A stretch of 64,000 nt of DNA from Periweissella cryptocerci. Its GTDB lineage: Bacteria; Bacillota; Bacilli; Lactobacillales; Lactobacillaceae. The stretch spans positions 2,604,001 through 2,668,000 of the forward strand of contig NZ_CP037940.1 of assembly GCF_004358325.1 (NCBI RefSeq). The letters run 5' to 3'. Position 1 is the first letter of the stretch. Each line of letters starts with the position of its first letter. A program made the position numbers and the translations under genes. This document shows positions 53,399 to 63,079 of this stretch, in pieces. The notes under the pieces are model-generated. The model did not search any database. It saw only the letters and a program-made list of their open reading frames with translations, and was not told where the DNA came from.

Positions 53399-54397
53399 AT
53401 GACAATTCAAAATAACCTCACGGCGACACTTAAATATGAAAACGATGCACTAGCCAACATGTTGGCACAAGTGTTACCAGATGAAGCTTTGATTGTGTTG
53501 CAAGGTAAACGGCTGGTCAATATTATCGATGCCGGCAGTGTGCTTGATCAGCCCGATAGTTCATTTAGTGTTCAGAAAATCGAACCACAAAAATTAACCG
53601 TGCGCGTTGAAGCGCAAAAAGGAAGTGTCCAAAAGCAAAGTAATGTAAATGATGCATTGCTGGCATTTACCGAATTGGAACAAACCGTCAGCAATAAAAT
53701 TACCGCGATAACCCGAAAAATCAACCAACTTAAACCAACTACGTCATTGCTGCAAATTGAACAACTAAAAACAGAGTTATTGCGGGCTGAGTTTAAACTT
53801 GAGGCGGTTAAAAATGAATTTACAGAAAGATCAGCTGAAGTTTGGGATTTGCAAAACGAAATTAAGCTACATAAGCCAGCGCCAATTAGCGTCAAACCCA
53901 GTACCGATAACTTTAACGCAGCAATTTTGCAGGGGGAAATGCCAACGGTTGCTAGCGCTTTACTCGAACATAAAGGCAGCGAAATCAATCCGTTCATGGT
54001 TGGGGACACATTTATCCTACAAGAAGCATATACGTTATATGAAATCGAGTTTAATATTAAGCGGGCAATCACCGGTGAAGATGCAAAAAAACAAATTAAG
54101 CAGTGCAAAAAAATGGATTCATTCGCGGATGAATATAATCCGGATTTAAATGATTTATACGTCTTACATCTTACATTAACGGGAGATGACGTTAGGGACT
54201 ATCTGGCTTATGTTGATTTATTTGGTTGGACTGAATCCGGGGACTATCGTGAACATGATGCATATATTATTGCAACTGAATATCGGAATGATTCGGTGCA
54301 AGTTGTAATTGGGAGTGTCTATGTAAAAGGCGTCAAACCGTTGTTGCGAATCAGCGACTCAGATGACTCGTATTATCGAATTGCCATATTGGGCTAG
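53399..54397 (+). CDS. Hypothetical coiled-coil protein, second gene of the cassette
   Basis: The protein has 332 residues. A short N-domain (about 25-60, EALIVLQGKRLVNIIDAGSV) is followed by a long coiled coil (about 80-160), a linker, and a C-domain (about 170-332) with LYVLHLTLTGDDVRDYLAYV and DAYIIATEYRNDSVQVVIGS. The next gene has the same three-part layout, which suggests an old duplication or paired subunits. It is soluble and cytosolic. The function is unknown. Confidence 0.6.
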   Translation: MTIQNNLTATLKYENDALANMLAQVLPDEALIVLQGKRLVNIIDAGSVLDQPDSSFSVQKIEPQKLTVRVEAQKGSVQKQSNVNDALLAFTELEQTVSNKITAITRKINQLKPTTSLLQIEQLKTELLRAEFKLEAVKNEFTERSAEVWDLQNEIKLHKPAPISVKPSTDNFNAAILQGEMPTVASALLEHKGSEINPFMVGDTFILQEAYTLYEIEFNIKRAITGEDAKKQIKQCKKMDSFADEYNPDLNDLYVLHLTLTGDDVRDYLAYVDLFGWTESGDYREHDAYIIATEYRNDSVQVVIGSVYVKGVKPLLRISDSDDSYYRIAILG

Positions 54398-54443
54398 TTA
54401 GTGAGGGTGAATTAGTTGTAAGCATGAAAATGGAGGAGTGGCG

Positions 54444-55532
54444 ATGCCAATTGCAAATTATTTAGATTTATCACAACTTTACGCCAAAACAGATTTAGTC
54501 TCACGGTTTGCCCGCGTGCTGGATGATGGGGATTACGTTGTTTTTCAAGATGATGAAATTAAATTTTTTAATAAAGGGCAAGCAAAATCCGTAGTAGTAA
54601 ACATGGATGAAGTTGCTCGGACAGCTCATGAACTCGTTTATGTAGTTCACGAATGTACGCCGAAGCTGTCTAAAATTGACGATATTATGGCACAATGTGC
54701 ACTCATAAAAGATAATATTGCCAAGCTGGAAGAAAATATTACAAAAATCGAAAAGGGAACTAATACATGTGTTACCCAAGATAACCGCATCACGCGGGAA
54801 AAGTGTCTGGCAGAGATAGGTCAGCAACTAGAAAACCAATTAGCCATGATTGTTAAACAGGAAACTAAGCTCAAGCAGCAAAATGAATTGAGTGCGGTTT
54901 TAACACAACAAATTGAACAAATAAACACTGAAAAAGAACGGCAGGAAGTCGACGCTCAGGCGGAAAATAATATCCTTAAACAAGGAAACCACGATTTTCA
55001 TGGTGTGCCGCAACTAGGCGACTACTATGGGGGCGAAGAGAATCCATTGCCAGCGGGTGAATGGGGATGGATTGAACCCCGTGATGCCAAACCTAAGAAC
55101 GCGGCAAAATTATTAGTGCGAACGACCGAGGTGGTTCGTGGTGAGCAAGCGGCCACGATTGCCCGTTGGAACTCAATTAATGATTCGTTTTCTTCTGGCG
55201 ATGAGGATATTGATGAGACTGAAGATGAGTGGATTGTATTTGGCATTGAAATTTATCCAATTAATGTGAAACGGAAGCTTGCCGAAAAAGTCGCAAGTGA
55301 TATTAATTTCTGGAGAGCAGCAACCATTGATGAGGATATAGAATATGAGCGTTACTTGTACTTACTAATATCCGAAAATATGGAAAGTAAGTTAATTCAT
55401 GCAACTAAAACCCAAACTTCTATGAATTTGCTAATGATGGCTCAAGTAGGAATTAATGATGCTGTTCGTGTAGGAATTACTGATAAAGATTTTATGCCGC
55501 AATGGATTGAGGTCCGAAAAGCTGGGGAATAG
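54444..55532 (+). CDS. Hypothetical coiled-coil protein, third gene of the cassette
   Basis: The 362-residue product has an N-domain (DGDYVVFQDDEIKFFNKG) like that of the second gene, a coiled coil (about residues 80-175), a middle segment with FHGVPQLGDYYGGEENPLPA and WGWIEPRDAKPK, and a C-domain including DEWIVFGIEIYPINVKRKLA. ATG 54444 follows TGGAGGAG; GTG 54438 overlaps that site. No membrane segments are present. Role unknown. A TPP riboswitch begins 110 bases after the stop. Confidence 0.6.
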   Translation: MPIANYLDLSQLYAKTDLVSRFARVLDDGDYVVFQDDEIKFFNKGQAKSVVVNMDEVARTAHELVYVVHECTPKLSKIDDIMAQCALIKDNIAKLEENITKIEKGTNTCVTQDNRITREKCLAEIGQQLENQLAMIVKQETKLKQQNELSAVLTQQIEQINTEKERQEVDAQAENNILKQGNHDFHGVPQLGDYYGGEENPLPAGEWGWIEPRDAKPKNAAKLLVRTTEVVRGEQAATIARWNSINDSFSSGDEDIDETEDEWIVFGIEIYPINVKRKLAEKVASDINFWRAATIDEDIEYERYLYLLISENMESKLIHATKTQTSMNLLMMAQVGINDAVRVGITDKDFMPQWIEVRKAGE

Positions 55533-55645
55533 CTAGTTTAATTGATGTTCCAATTAAACTCACCAACATTTACTGGATGCTTCATCCAAAACCGCTTTAA
55601 CTACCAAAAAACTTGTGTTACACTCAATTGGTAATCAAATATTAT

Positions 55646-55786
55646 GCACTAGGGGTGCCGTTTAGCGGCTGAGAGACAATGTCGACCCTTTGAACCTGTT
55701 GAGTTTGAACTCGCGTAGGGAAGTGGTTAAACATTGGCAGAGTGCCGCTGTTTGGCTGTCTTTATGCAGTCGAACGGCGGTTTTTT
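55646..55786 (+). promoter_or_regulatory. TPP riboswitch with terminator
   Basis: The THI-box blocks are present in order: CACTAGGGGTGCC (55648-55660), GGCTGAGAG (55667-55675), ACCCTTTGAACCTG (55685-55698), then GCGTAGGGAAGTGG (55713-55726). The outer stem pairs CACT with AGTG. The terminator hairpin GCCGCTGTT/AACGGCGG and six T follow (55744-55786). It controls thiW, whose product imports a thiamine precursor. Confidence 0.95.
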
Positions 55787-55960
55787 AGTGCGGTTGGGGG
55801 GATTGATCAGAAATAAAGCTAGGTGTGGGAGCGCACAACTAGTACTCAAATATTTTGCGAGGGAACCCGATTGTTGCATACAACGCCACGGGGTGAGAGG
55901 TAACTGGTAGTTACGACCGCTAATTCAAGTAGCAATTTGAAGAGAGGGTTTGGTCAAAAA
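55787..55960 (+). promoter_or_regulatory. Unassigned structured leader between the TPP riboswitch and thiW
   Basis: Several hairpins follow each other: CTAGGTGTGGGAGCGCACAA-CTAG (about 55830-55853), GTTG-CATA-CAAC (55873-55884), and GTAACT-GGT-AGTTAC (55900-55914) inside GGGTGAGAGGTAACT. No known riboswitch consensus was recognised. It may be a second regulatory element in tandem with the TPP switch or simply a long leader with the ribosome site for thiW. Confidence 0.4.
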
Positions 55961-56488
55961 ATGACAAATGTATTGAAGCGCCAAGTACGCACGCGCAAAT
56001 TAATCGCCACGGCAATTTTATCCGCGATGAGTTACGTCTTATCAACGGTATTTGTATTCCCAAATATGGCGCCATTTCAACATTTTATCGATGTTTTAGC
56101 AGCAGTACTCCTAGGTCCGGGTTATGCGACGGCCGCAGCAATTATGACGGGATTGGCACGGATGGGCTTTGAAGGTCGGCCAGCAACCAGTGTCGTCAGC
56201 ATTTTGGTGGCACCAGCTTTGGCGGCAATCCTTTACCGACTGAGCGGAAAAATCTATATGGCGGTTATTGGTGAAGTAGTGGGGGTCGGCTTGTTTGGCG
56301 CCTTGTTCTCATATCCCGTGATGAAATTAATTTACGGGTTAGATTTACACCATTTCTATTTCTATATTCCGTTTTTCATTCCCTCGGCATTAGTTGGTGC
56401 AGTCCTCGGCGGCTGGGTTTTGTATTTACTGAATCATGGGCAGTTGGCTAAAATGCAACAAAGCTTTGGTACGCAGTTAGATGAGTGA
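55961..56488 (+). CDS. thiW: ThiW, ECF transporter S-component for a thiamine precursor
   Basis: The roughly 175-residue membrane protein has five to six helices and the ThiW blocks LIATAILSAMSYVLSTVFVF, NMAPFQHFIDVLAAVLLGPG and MTGLARMGFEGRPATSVVS. It captures a thiamine precursor, thought to be thiazole, and works with the shared ECF energy module encoded elsewhere. The ATG at 55961 is preferred over a TTG at 55937; the ribosome site is weak in either case. TPP riboswitch control fits this role. Confidence 0.9.
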   Translation: MTNVLKRQVRTRKLIATAILSAMSYVLSTVFVFPNMAPFQHFIDVLAAVLLGPGYATAAAIMTGLARMGFEGRPATSVVSILVAPALAAILYRLSGKIYMAVIGEVVGVGLFGALFSYPVMKLIYGLDLHHFYFYIPFFIPSALVGAVLGGWVLYLLNHGQLAKMQQSFGTQLDE

Positions 56489-56542
56489 ACACGTAACAAT
56501 TGACCGCAAATAAGCGGTCAGTTCCGATAGATTTTTAAATAA

Positions 56543-56588
56543 AAGTCCTGATTTCTATGCTAAGCGGGTTAGAAATCAGGACTTTTTT
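56543..56588 (+). terminator. Intrinsic terminator of thiW
   Basis: AAGTCCTGATTTCTA and TAGAAATCAGGACTT form a 15-bp stem followed by six T. It continues into the end of the next repeat. Confidence 0.93.
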
Positions 56589-56589
56589 G

Positions 56590-56907
56590 ACGTTCACGTC
56601 TGACGTGGAATTTATAAAATGTGATGAGATGTATGATGCTGCTGCGTGCCTACTCAAACTAACGAAGAGGCTGGAAACAGGCTGGACTTTAGCTCGCACC
56701 GTGATGGCATAATCAGTAACGGGTTTCGTTACTGATTATGGATTTGTGAAGATGGTTACCGCGTTAGCGAACCAAGCTTCGCAAACATTTGAAGACCGCA
56801 CTGTGGCTTCAAATGCTTGTCTTCCATCACGGTGTCCAGACTGGTTCCAGACACGTAGTGGGAATCAATCTGAGACGCATATCTAAATTCCACGCTAGAA
56901 AAAAATA
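56590..56907 (-). repeat. Structured repeat with a single inverted core
   Basis: The left end GTCTGACGTGGAATTT (56598-56613) and right end AAATTCCACGCTAG (56885-56898) are type-B arms. The only core (56668-56852) lies in the reverse direction, between AACGAAG and ACGTAGT. It is almost identical to core 2 of B3 at 63576-63760. Core 1 is missing. Hairpins CATAATCAGTAACG/CGTTACTGATTATG and CATTTGAAG/CTTCAAATG are clear. It sits directly behind the thiW terminator. Confidence 0.87.
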
Positions 56908-57020
56908 GCCCTTTTTTGATGCTTGATTTTAATGTTGTTAATTAGCTTATTGCGTATGACAAATCTTTTAATTGCTACATGCAAACAATGGGTTAAATAC
57001 GCCCGAATTACATAAATTTC

Positions 57021-57056
57021 TTTACATGTTGCAGTGTACTACGTATAGTAATACAC
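57021..57056 (+). promoter_or_regulatory. Promoter and operator of the YtrA-type regulator operon
   Basis: TTTACA (57021) and TATAGT (57044) are spaced 17 bases. The near-perfect inverted repeat GTGTACTAC-GTATA-GTAATACAC (57034-57056) covers the -10 box. This is the expected place for autorepression by the GntR/YtrA-type regulator. Confidence 0.75.
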
Positions 57057-57109
57057 ATGGCACACAAACATTGTGCTTAGAAGCATAGAAAGTTGGTGAA
57101 ACTTTGAAT

Positions 57110-57508
57110 ATGAATCAAAAAAGTGGGCGACCACTTTATGAGCAACTCATGTATGGGATTAAAGAAGATATTTTGTTGGGGATTTTACAGGTGGGGGATA
57201 AGTTACCATCGGTTCGTGAAATGGCCCAACGACAATTGGTTAATCCGAATACAGTCGCGAAAGCATACAAGGCGTTGGAGGCGCAAGGAATTATTGAAAC
57301 TGTGCTAGGGCGTGGCACGTTTGTCGCGATGCAGTTGAGTGGTGATGTGGATGATCGGCAGTTGCAAATTTTTAAGCAGCAGCTGAGCGAGCTTTTGACG
57401 GAAGCGACCTACATGGGATTAACAGAACAAAAAATGCAAGCTTTGGTTGCAGAGTGGTATGGGGGAAATCATGGAATTAAAAGTAAACAATTTAGCGAAA
57501 ATGATTAA
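57110..57508 (+). CDS. GntR family regulator, YtrA subfamily
   Basis: The protein of 132 residues has an N-terminal winged helix (about 5-75: PLYEQLMYGIKEDILLGIL, KLPSVREMAQRQLVNPNTVA and GRGTFVA) and a short C-terminal helical region, the YtrA subtype that usually represses a neighbouring ABC transporter. ATG 57110 is preferred; a TTG at 57104 is possible. The 3' end overlaps the ATPase gene by 38 bases. The operator at 57034-57056 is probably its target. Confidence 0.9.
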   Translation: MNQKSGRPLYEQLMYGIKEDILLGILQVGDKLPSVREMAQRQLVNPNTVAKAYKALEAQGIIETVLGRGTFVAMQLSGDVDDRQLQIFKQQLSELLTEATYMGLTEQKMQALVAEWYGGNHGIKSKQFSEND

Positions 57509-58361
57509 TAAACATGTCGTATTGAATGACATTAGTTTTACGGTTAAGCAAGGTGAAGTTTTAGGAATTATTGGGCGGAATGGGGTTGGTAAAACAACGT
57601 TATTTCGGACGATGATGGGGCAATATTTGGCGGATCAAGGAACCGTGGGAATTGATGACCAGCTGGTTAGTGATGATTTGGAATTACGGCAAAATATGTT
57701 CTTTATTGATCAGCAGAATAATTATTTGACGGATTATACGCCAGCGCAGATTGCCAAGATGTATAGCTTGTTATACGACAAGTTTGACAGTGACCGATTT
57801 TTGACGGTAGTCCAAGAGCATCATTTGCCAATGGATAGTCGTTATCGTAGTTATTCAAAGGGGATGCAGGGGCTATTTAACGTCTTGTTGGCGCTTGCCT
57901 CGAAAGCCCAATTCATAATTTTGGATGAACCACTCGATGGCTTGGATGTATTAGTGCGAGAAACGGTGAAGCGCGTTTTGATAGATGCAGTGCAAACACA
58001 ACATATTAGTATTTTGATTTCATCGCATAATTTAACGGAATTGGATACATTGATTGATCGAGCAATTATATTGGCTGACGCGCGCATTGCCCGTGAGTAC
58101 ACATTGGAATCATCGCGTGAAAATGCCCGCAAAATTCAATTAGTATTTCGTGAAGAAACCCCGGATTTCATTAGTGAATATGGAACGATAGTTGAACAGC
58201 GGGGGCGCGTTATTGTTGTGGTATTCAACGACTATAACCGCAAAATTGATGAAATGATCGCGCATAGCGCACCGTTGTTATTTGAAGATTTACCATTGAA
58301 CTTGGAGGACTTGTTCCGGACGACGCTGGTTAATGAAGCGGATTATGTGTTGGAAAAGTAG
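57471..58361 (+). CDS. ABC transporter ATP-binding protein
   Basis: The 296-residue ATPase has Walker A IGRNGVGKTTLFRTMMGQ (about residues 34-51), the signature YSKGMQGLFNVLLALA (about 125-140; SKGMQ in place of SGGQ, usual for YtrB/EcsA-like exporters), Walker B FIILDEPLDGLD and the switch histidine in ISSHNLTEL. A C-terminal extension of about 90 residues is present. ATG 57471 follows GGGGGAAATC. It is followed by its membrane subunit after ten bases. Confidence 0.92.
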   Translation: MELKVNNLAKMINKHVVLNDISFTVKQGEVLGIIGRNGVGKTTLFRTMMGQYLADQGTVGIDDQLVSDDLELRQNMFFIDQQNNYLTDYTPAQIAKMYSLLYDKFDSDRFLTVVQEHHLPMDSRYRSYSKGMQGLFNVLLALASKAQFIILDEPLDGLDVLVRETVKRVLIDAVQTQHISILISSHNLTELDTLIDRAIILADARIAREYTLESSRENARKIQLVFREETPDFISEYGTIVEQRGRVIVVVFNDYNRKIDEMIAHSAPLLFEDLPLNLEDLFRTTLVNEADYVLEK

Positions 58362-58371
58362 GGGGAACGAA

Positions 58372-59496
58372 ATGAAGTTATTTAAATTATTATGGCAACG
58401 TTATAAAGTGCTTGTCTTAACTGTGATGATAGTGATTGTGGGAAGCTTTGCAGTCACCACGGCCAATGATATTCATCAATGGAATCAAGCTAATGTGTAT
58501 CTGCACTCAGAAAAATTTGCGCAACAATATACTGCGCATCCAGATGATTTTGATAGCTCGGTGCTAAATGATGATAGCAAAGTCGTGCAAAAACGAGTGA
58601 AGCCAATTAGTGAGATTCAAAAGCGGGGAACGGCGAAATTCTGGAATAATCAATTTAGTTATGCAGGTCCCCACAATTTGCGAAATATGCCACTCGAACC
58701 GTCGCTTTTTGTCTTAGCAATGATTTTGGTAGCGACATTTGTCTTACTGGTGATGGACACAGCCAAGAATTTCAATAGTCTATTATTCGCATCGCGGTAC
58801 AAAAGGATATCAATTTTTTGGACTAAATTAGCAATTATTGTTGGTCTACCAACGTTATTGACGGTAATTGGTGAGGTACTGTACTTTGGTGCAATCTATC
58901 TCGCAATTCCAAATAGCGCATATAACGTTGGTGGGTATCTTACACCGATAAATGTGTTAGCAGTTAGCGCGTTCTTTATATTCGGAATTGGTTTGATTGT
59001 GTTAACTACGCAAATTATTGGCCAAACCCTGTGGGCGTTGATTTTAATTGGTGGCTTTGGTTTGTCGACAATTTTCTTTGCCCATGCGGTTAGCAATGTT
59101 TATCTCGACGTCGCAACAAACGTCCTGCATATGTCGACAACGGCGGCGCTTTCGATGATGGATAATCTGTTAACAGCGCAACGAATATTGATTATTGTGT
59201 TTGTGGTAGGTGTAATTGGTATCGTTTTTGCAAGCATTTTGTACAGTCGCTTCTCGTTTGAACGCAATGGTGATTTTGTAATGTTTGAAAAACTGAAGTG
59301 GCCCCTGTGGATTACCACTTTGGTATATACAACGTTCTCGATTAGCGAAGAAGTACAACCGTGGAACAACGGCTATATGCGCGCACAAATGGTGTATGTT
59401 ATCTTGACGATTGGGGTGATTGTCTTTATCAATGCCGTGATGTTCATCTTAATTTTTAAACCACGTGTTGGCTGGTGGCACCGTAAAGTGGCATAA
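58372..59496 (+). CDS. ABC transporter permease subunit
   Basis: The membrane protein of about 374 residues has one N-terminal helix, an extracellular loop of about 75 residues with a KRVKPISEIQKRGTAKFWN stretch, then about six further helices. It resembles YtrC/D-type exporter permeases that work with the preceding ATPase. ATG 58372 follows GGGGGAACGAA. The substrate is unknown. Similar units answer to cell-wall-active antibiotics in Bacillus, but that is by analogy only. Confidence 0.85.
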   Translation: MKLFKLLWQRYKVLVLTVMIVIVGSFAVTTANDIHQWNQANVYLHSEKFAQQYTAHPDDFDSSVLNDDSKVVQKRVKPISEIQKRGTAKFWNNQFSYAGPHNLRNMPLEPSLFVLAMILVATFVLLVMDTAKNFNSLLFASRYKRISIFWTKLAIIVGLPTLLTVIGEVLYFGAIYLAIPNSAYNVGGYLTPINVLAVSAFFIFGIGLIVLTTQIIGQTLWALILIGGFGLSTIFFAHAVSNVYLDVATNVLHMSTTAALSMMDNLLTAQRILIIVFVVGVIGIVFASILYSRFSFERNGDFVMFEKLKWPLWITTLVYTTFSISEEVQPWNNGYMRAQMVYVILTIGVIVFINAVMFILIFKPRVGWWHRKVA

Positions 59497-59504
59497 CCAT
59501 ACAA

Positions 59505-59550
59505 AATGGCTCGATTTCTCCTTAGTGATCTAAGGGGAAGTCGAGCTATT
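59505..59550 (+). terminator. Hairpin after the ABC operon
   Basis: ATGGCTCGATTTCTCCTTAG and CTAAGGGGAAGTCGAGCTAT form a 20-bp stem with few mismatches. The T-run is short (TTTG), so terminator strength is uncertain. Confidence 0.6.
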
Positions 59551-59707
59551 TGCCGTGAGGTGAAAAGCCCGCATTGAGACGAAATTTTTGTAAAAGTGGC
59601 AACGTTAAGTCGCGTAAATTGTGTGTTAATTTGCAGAGGAGTAAAATTTAATTAGATAGTAAACGAATGCAAATATTGCAAAAAATTTAGAAAATGGGGA
59701 AAGTAAA

Positions 59708-60907
59708 ATGAAACGATTTATAAAAATTCCGATGATTTTAGCGATGTTATTGGTAATGGCAATTTGTTTTGTAATGAATGCACCGAATGTTTCGGCGAGC
59801 ACGTATAACAAATATTACACCGTAACCAACACCAATAAGAATTCCATTAAGAAAAAACATTTCGTTCACGATGGCGATATTCTGTGGGATGACACGACAT
59901 ACCATTACCAAGCTATCTCTTCATTGCCATATATGTATTTTATCTCCGTTGATGAGGCTGATTGGCAGTGGGCGGATGATTCAATTGAGGATTCTAGCGG
60001 CGTGATTTTCCCAACCGTCGATGAGTTTTTGTATGGCGCGAAGGGTGATTACCGTGTTTGGTACAATTCACATGCTAAACCAACCGCATACGCATATGTG
60101 AAGAATAGCAACGGGAAAATTGTTAAAACGTACAAAATTGGTCAAACTGCTAAAAAAATTAAGATTAAATCAAACCAAAAATTAAAGCTAAGCCATGCCA
60201 AAGCCACCCGGCAAAAAGTGACAGTGCGAATTAAGTACAAAAATAGTTGGACGGGTTCAACGATTAGTTCGAAAAAATATCGGATTAACAAAGGTAGTAT
60301 TAAGCAAATAAAAACGGTTCGTGTAGCCGGTTACCAACCGAAGAAAATTAACAAAAAATATGTGATTAACAAGCGTAAGACATTGACGTTTAAATTAATG
60401 CCAAAAAAGGCGTGGGTCAGTGTTAAATTTGTTAATAGTCGCAACGCTAAATTAGTGGCAACTAAAAAATATCTGACAAAGCCGTACGCCAAGAAGTACA
60501 TTGCAACCTTTTCAAAGGTGGGGTATCAAGTGAAAAAAGGTGCTACTTATCGAATTAATAATAAAGTGTTAACTGTGAAAGTAGTGCCCAAGCAATTTGT
60601 CTATACGATTAAATATCAGCTGAAAACTACAGATGTTGATGACGGTTATAATGAAACGATTAAATATACAACGCTTGAAAAAGGGCAGAAATCGGTCTAC
60701 TATGACCAGCGATTTGTCTATACACAAACGGACGTTGATTATACGGGGGTGTTAAGCTACAAGGGTACAGATTATTTTCCAACTGGGAATCCGCTTGCGC
60801 TCCAGAATTATGACAATAGTAAGTATGAATATCACACGACGGTAACTGGTGATAAGGTTATTACATTCAAGTTTTCCGATGATGGGGGGGATTGGGACTT
60901 TCAATAA
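59708..60907 (+). CDS. Secreted protein with MucBP-like repeats
   Basis: The 399-residue protein has a signal peptide (about 1-31, ending NVSAS) and a unique N-domain (about 35-155) with tryptophans. After it come three repeats of about 65 residues, each with a VxVRIKYKN- or VSVKFVNS-type strand, a KKYRINKG-like turn and a final TLTFKLMPK-type strand. The body is strongly basic (Lys-rich). No LPxTG or membrane anchor is seen, so positive charge may hold it at the wall. GGGGAAAGTAAA precedes the ATG. The role is unknown. Confidence 0.7.
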   Translation: MKRFIKIPMILAMLLVMAICFVMNAPNVSASTYNKYYTVTNTNKNSIKKKHFVHDGDILWDDTTYHYQAISSLPYMYFISVDEADWQWADDSIEDSSGVIFPTVDEFLYGAKGDYRVWYNSHAKPTAYAYVKNSNGKIVKTYKIGQTAKKIKIKSNQKLKLSHAKATRQKVTVRIKYKNSWTGSTISSKKYRINKGSIKQIKTVRVAGYQPKKINKKYVINKRKTLTFKLMPKKAWVSVKFVNSRNAKLVATKKYLTKPYAKKYIATFSKVGYQVKKGATYRINNKVLTVKVVPKQFVYTIKYQLKTTDVDDGYNETIKYTTLEKGQKSVYYDQRFVYTQTDVDYTGVLSYKGTDYFPTGNPLALQNYDNSKYEYHTTVTGDKVITFKFSDDGGDWDFQ

Positions 60908-60979
60908 ATAGTAATACGTGATTCAGCAAAATATGCCATTAATTAGGTGGCAAATCGAACTTAATCGCGAGAAACTTGA

Positions 60980-61009
60980 GAACTGAGGGAAATCCTTAGT
61001 TCTTTTTTT
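60980..61009 (+). terminator. Intrinsic terminator
   Basis: GAACTGAGG and CCTTAGTTC pair and are followed by seven T, ending the secreted-protein gene. Confidence 0.8.
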
Positions 61010-61184
61010 CGCATTTACTGGTAAAATTATATAGTTAAGGTAAAGTACGGAATATTTTTATAGCAAATATAAAATTTCGGTTAGTCGTGCAGGTACTTTT
61101 TGACTGTCACGCTGTTCGTTAATCAAAATAAATTAAACTGCTGGTTATTTAGATACCAGCCTAATGAGAAAGGACGTCGCTTAA

Positions 61185-63029
61185 ATGAATTTAGAAGAAA
61201 TGCGAGAACGTCAAAAACATATTCGGAACTTTAGTATCGTCGCCCACATTGATCACGGTAAGTCGACCATTGCTGATCGTATCTTAGATTTAACCCACGC
61301 AATTACGGCCCGTGAAGCGCAAGACCAACTTTTGGATTCGATGGAGCTTGAACGTGAACGTGGCATAACTATCAAGATGAACTCCGTCGAATTGCACTAT
61401 GACGCTGAAGATGGTGAAACTTATGTCTTTCACTTGATTGACACACCAGGTCACGTCGATTTCCAATATGAAGTATCCCGGGCACTTGCTGCTGGTGAAG
61501 GGGCGGTCTTAGTTGTTGATGCGGCCCAAGGGGTTGAAGCCCAAACCTTGTCAAACGTTTACTTGGCGATGGACAATGATTTGGAAATCGTGCCTTTGAT
61601 TAACAAAATTGATTTACCAGCTGCTGAACCGGAAAAAGTTCGCGCTGAAATCGAAGACGTCATCGGAATCGACGCTTCTGAAGCAGTTTTGGCTTCCGCT
61701 AAGCAAGGTATCGGCATCAAGGAATTGCTTGAACAAATCGTGAAATCAGTGCCTGCGCCAGAAGGTGACATTGAAGCACCATTAAAAGCGTTGATCTTTG
61801 ATTCAGCTTACGATGCGTATCGTGGGGTTGTATTGACAGTCCGTGTGCGTGAAGGAATTGTGCGCGTTGGTGACAAGATTAAGATGATGCACTCTGGTGC
61901 GGAATTTGAAGTCACTGAAGTCGGCGTTAACTCACCAAAACCGGTTCCCCGCGATTACTTGGGTGCCGGGGATGTTGGTTATATCACCGCAGCTATCAAG
62001 GACATCAAGAGCACGCGTTCTGGGGATACTATTACGCACGTGAAGAATCCCGCTGCTGAACCTTTGGAAGGTTACCGGACGATGAAGCCAATGGTTTATT
62101 CTGGTTTGTATCCAACCGATAACGCCAAGTTCACGGATTTGCGCGAAGCCCTTGAAAAGCTCCAACTTAATGACGCTGCCTTGGAATTTGAACCAGAAAC
62201 ATCACAAGCTTTGGGCTTTGGTTTCCGGACGGGATTCTTAGGATTGTTGCACATGGATGTTGTGCAAGAACGATTGGAACGTGAATTTGACCTCGACTTG
62301 ATCACGACGGCGCCTTCCGTGACCTACAAGGTTACCAAGAACGACGGCACACAAGTTGAAGTGGCTAACCCAGCCGAAATGCCAGAAGTTAGTTCAATTC
62401 GTTTTATCGAAGAACCTTATGTCCATGCTAATATCATGGTGCCTAACGAATATGTTGGGGCGGTCATGGATTTGGCACAGCGCAAACGTGGTGAATTTGA
62501 TACGATGGATTACTTGGATGACTCACGGGTTAACGTGAAGTACTTCATACCATTGTCAGAAATCATCTTCGACTTCTTCGATAAACTCAAGTCAAACACG
62601 CGTGGGTACGCTTCATTGGATTATGAAGAAGCTGGCTACCGTCAATCTGACTTGGTAACAATTGATATCTTGTTGAATTCTGAAAAGGTCGATGCTTTGA
62701 GTTTCATCGTGCACCGTGATTTTGCCGCTGAACGTGGGCGTATTATTACTGGTAAGCTGAAAAACATCATTCCCCGCCAGAACTTTGAAATTCCAGTGCA
62801 AGCAGCCATTGGGGCCAAAATTATTGCGCGGACGAATATCAAGGCCTACCGTAAGGATGTTACCGCTAAGATTCACACCGGTGATCCTGACCGTCGTGCT
62901 AAGTTGTTAGACAAGCAAAAACGTGGGAAAGCCCGGATGAAGTCGGTTGGTACCGTTGAAGTACCGCAGGAAGCCTTCATGGCCGTTCTTAAAACTGAGG
63001 ACGATGATGAGTTCAAGAAGGGTCACTAG
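61185..63029 (+). CDS. lepA: Elongation factor 4
   Basis: This ribosomal GTPase helps stalled or incorrectly translocated ribosomes and affects initiation. The 614-residue protein has all G motifs ([21 protein letters not shown] and NKIDLP), domains II and III, and the LepA-specific C-terminal domain with [19 protein letters not shown] and the [10 protein letters not shown] end. GAAAGGACGTCGC precedes ATG 61185. It is monocistronic. No clear terminator is visible before repeat B3. Confidence 0.98.
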   Translation: MNLEEMRERQKHIRNFSIVAHIDHGKSTIADRILDLTHAITAREAQDQLLDSMELERERGITIKMNSVELHYDAEDGETYVFHLIDTPGHVDFQYEVSRALAAGEGAVLVVDAAQGVEAQTLSNVYLAMDNDLEIVPLINKIDLPAAEPEKVRAEIEDVIGIDASEAVLASAKQGIGIKELLEQIVKSVPAPEGDIEAPLKALIFDSAYDAYRGVVLTVRVREGIVRVGDKIKMMHSGAEFEVTEVGVNSPKPVPRDYLGAGDVGYITAAIKDIKSTRSGDTITHVKNPAAEPLEGYRTMKPMVYSGLYPTDNAKFTDLREALEKLQLNDAALEFEPETSQALGFGFRTGFLGLLHMDVVQERLEREFDLDLITTAPSVTYKVTKNDGTQVEVANPAEMPEVSSIRFIEEPYVHANIMVPNEYVGAVMDLAQRKRGEFDTMDYLDDSRVNVKYFIPLSEIIFDFFDKLKSNTRGYASLDYEEAGYRQSDLVTIDILLNSEKVDALSFIVHRDFAAERGRIITGKLKNIIPRQNFEIPVQAAIGAKIIARTNIKAYRKDVTAKIHTGDPDRRAKLLDKQKRGKARMKSVGTVEVPQEAFMAVLKTEDDDEFKKGH

Positions 63030-63079
63030 ACTAGTTTTTAGTAGCCATTGAATTTGCCGTCATAAGTTTAAAACAGGCT

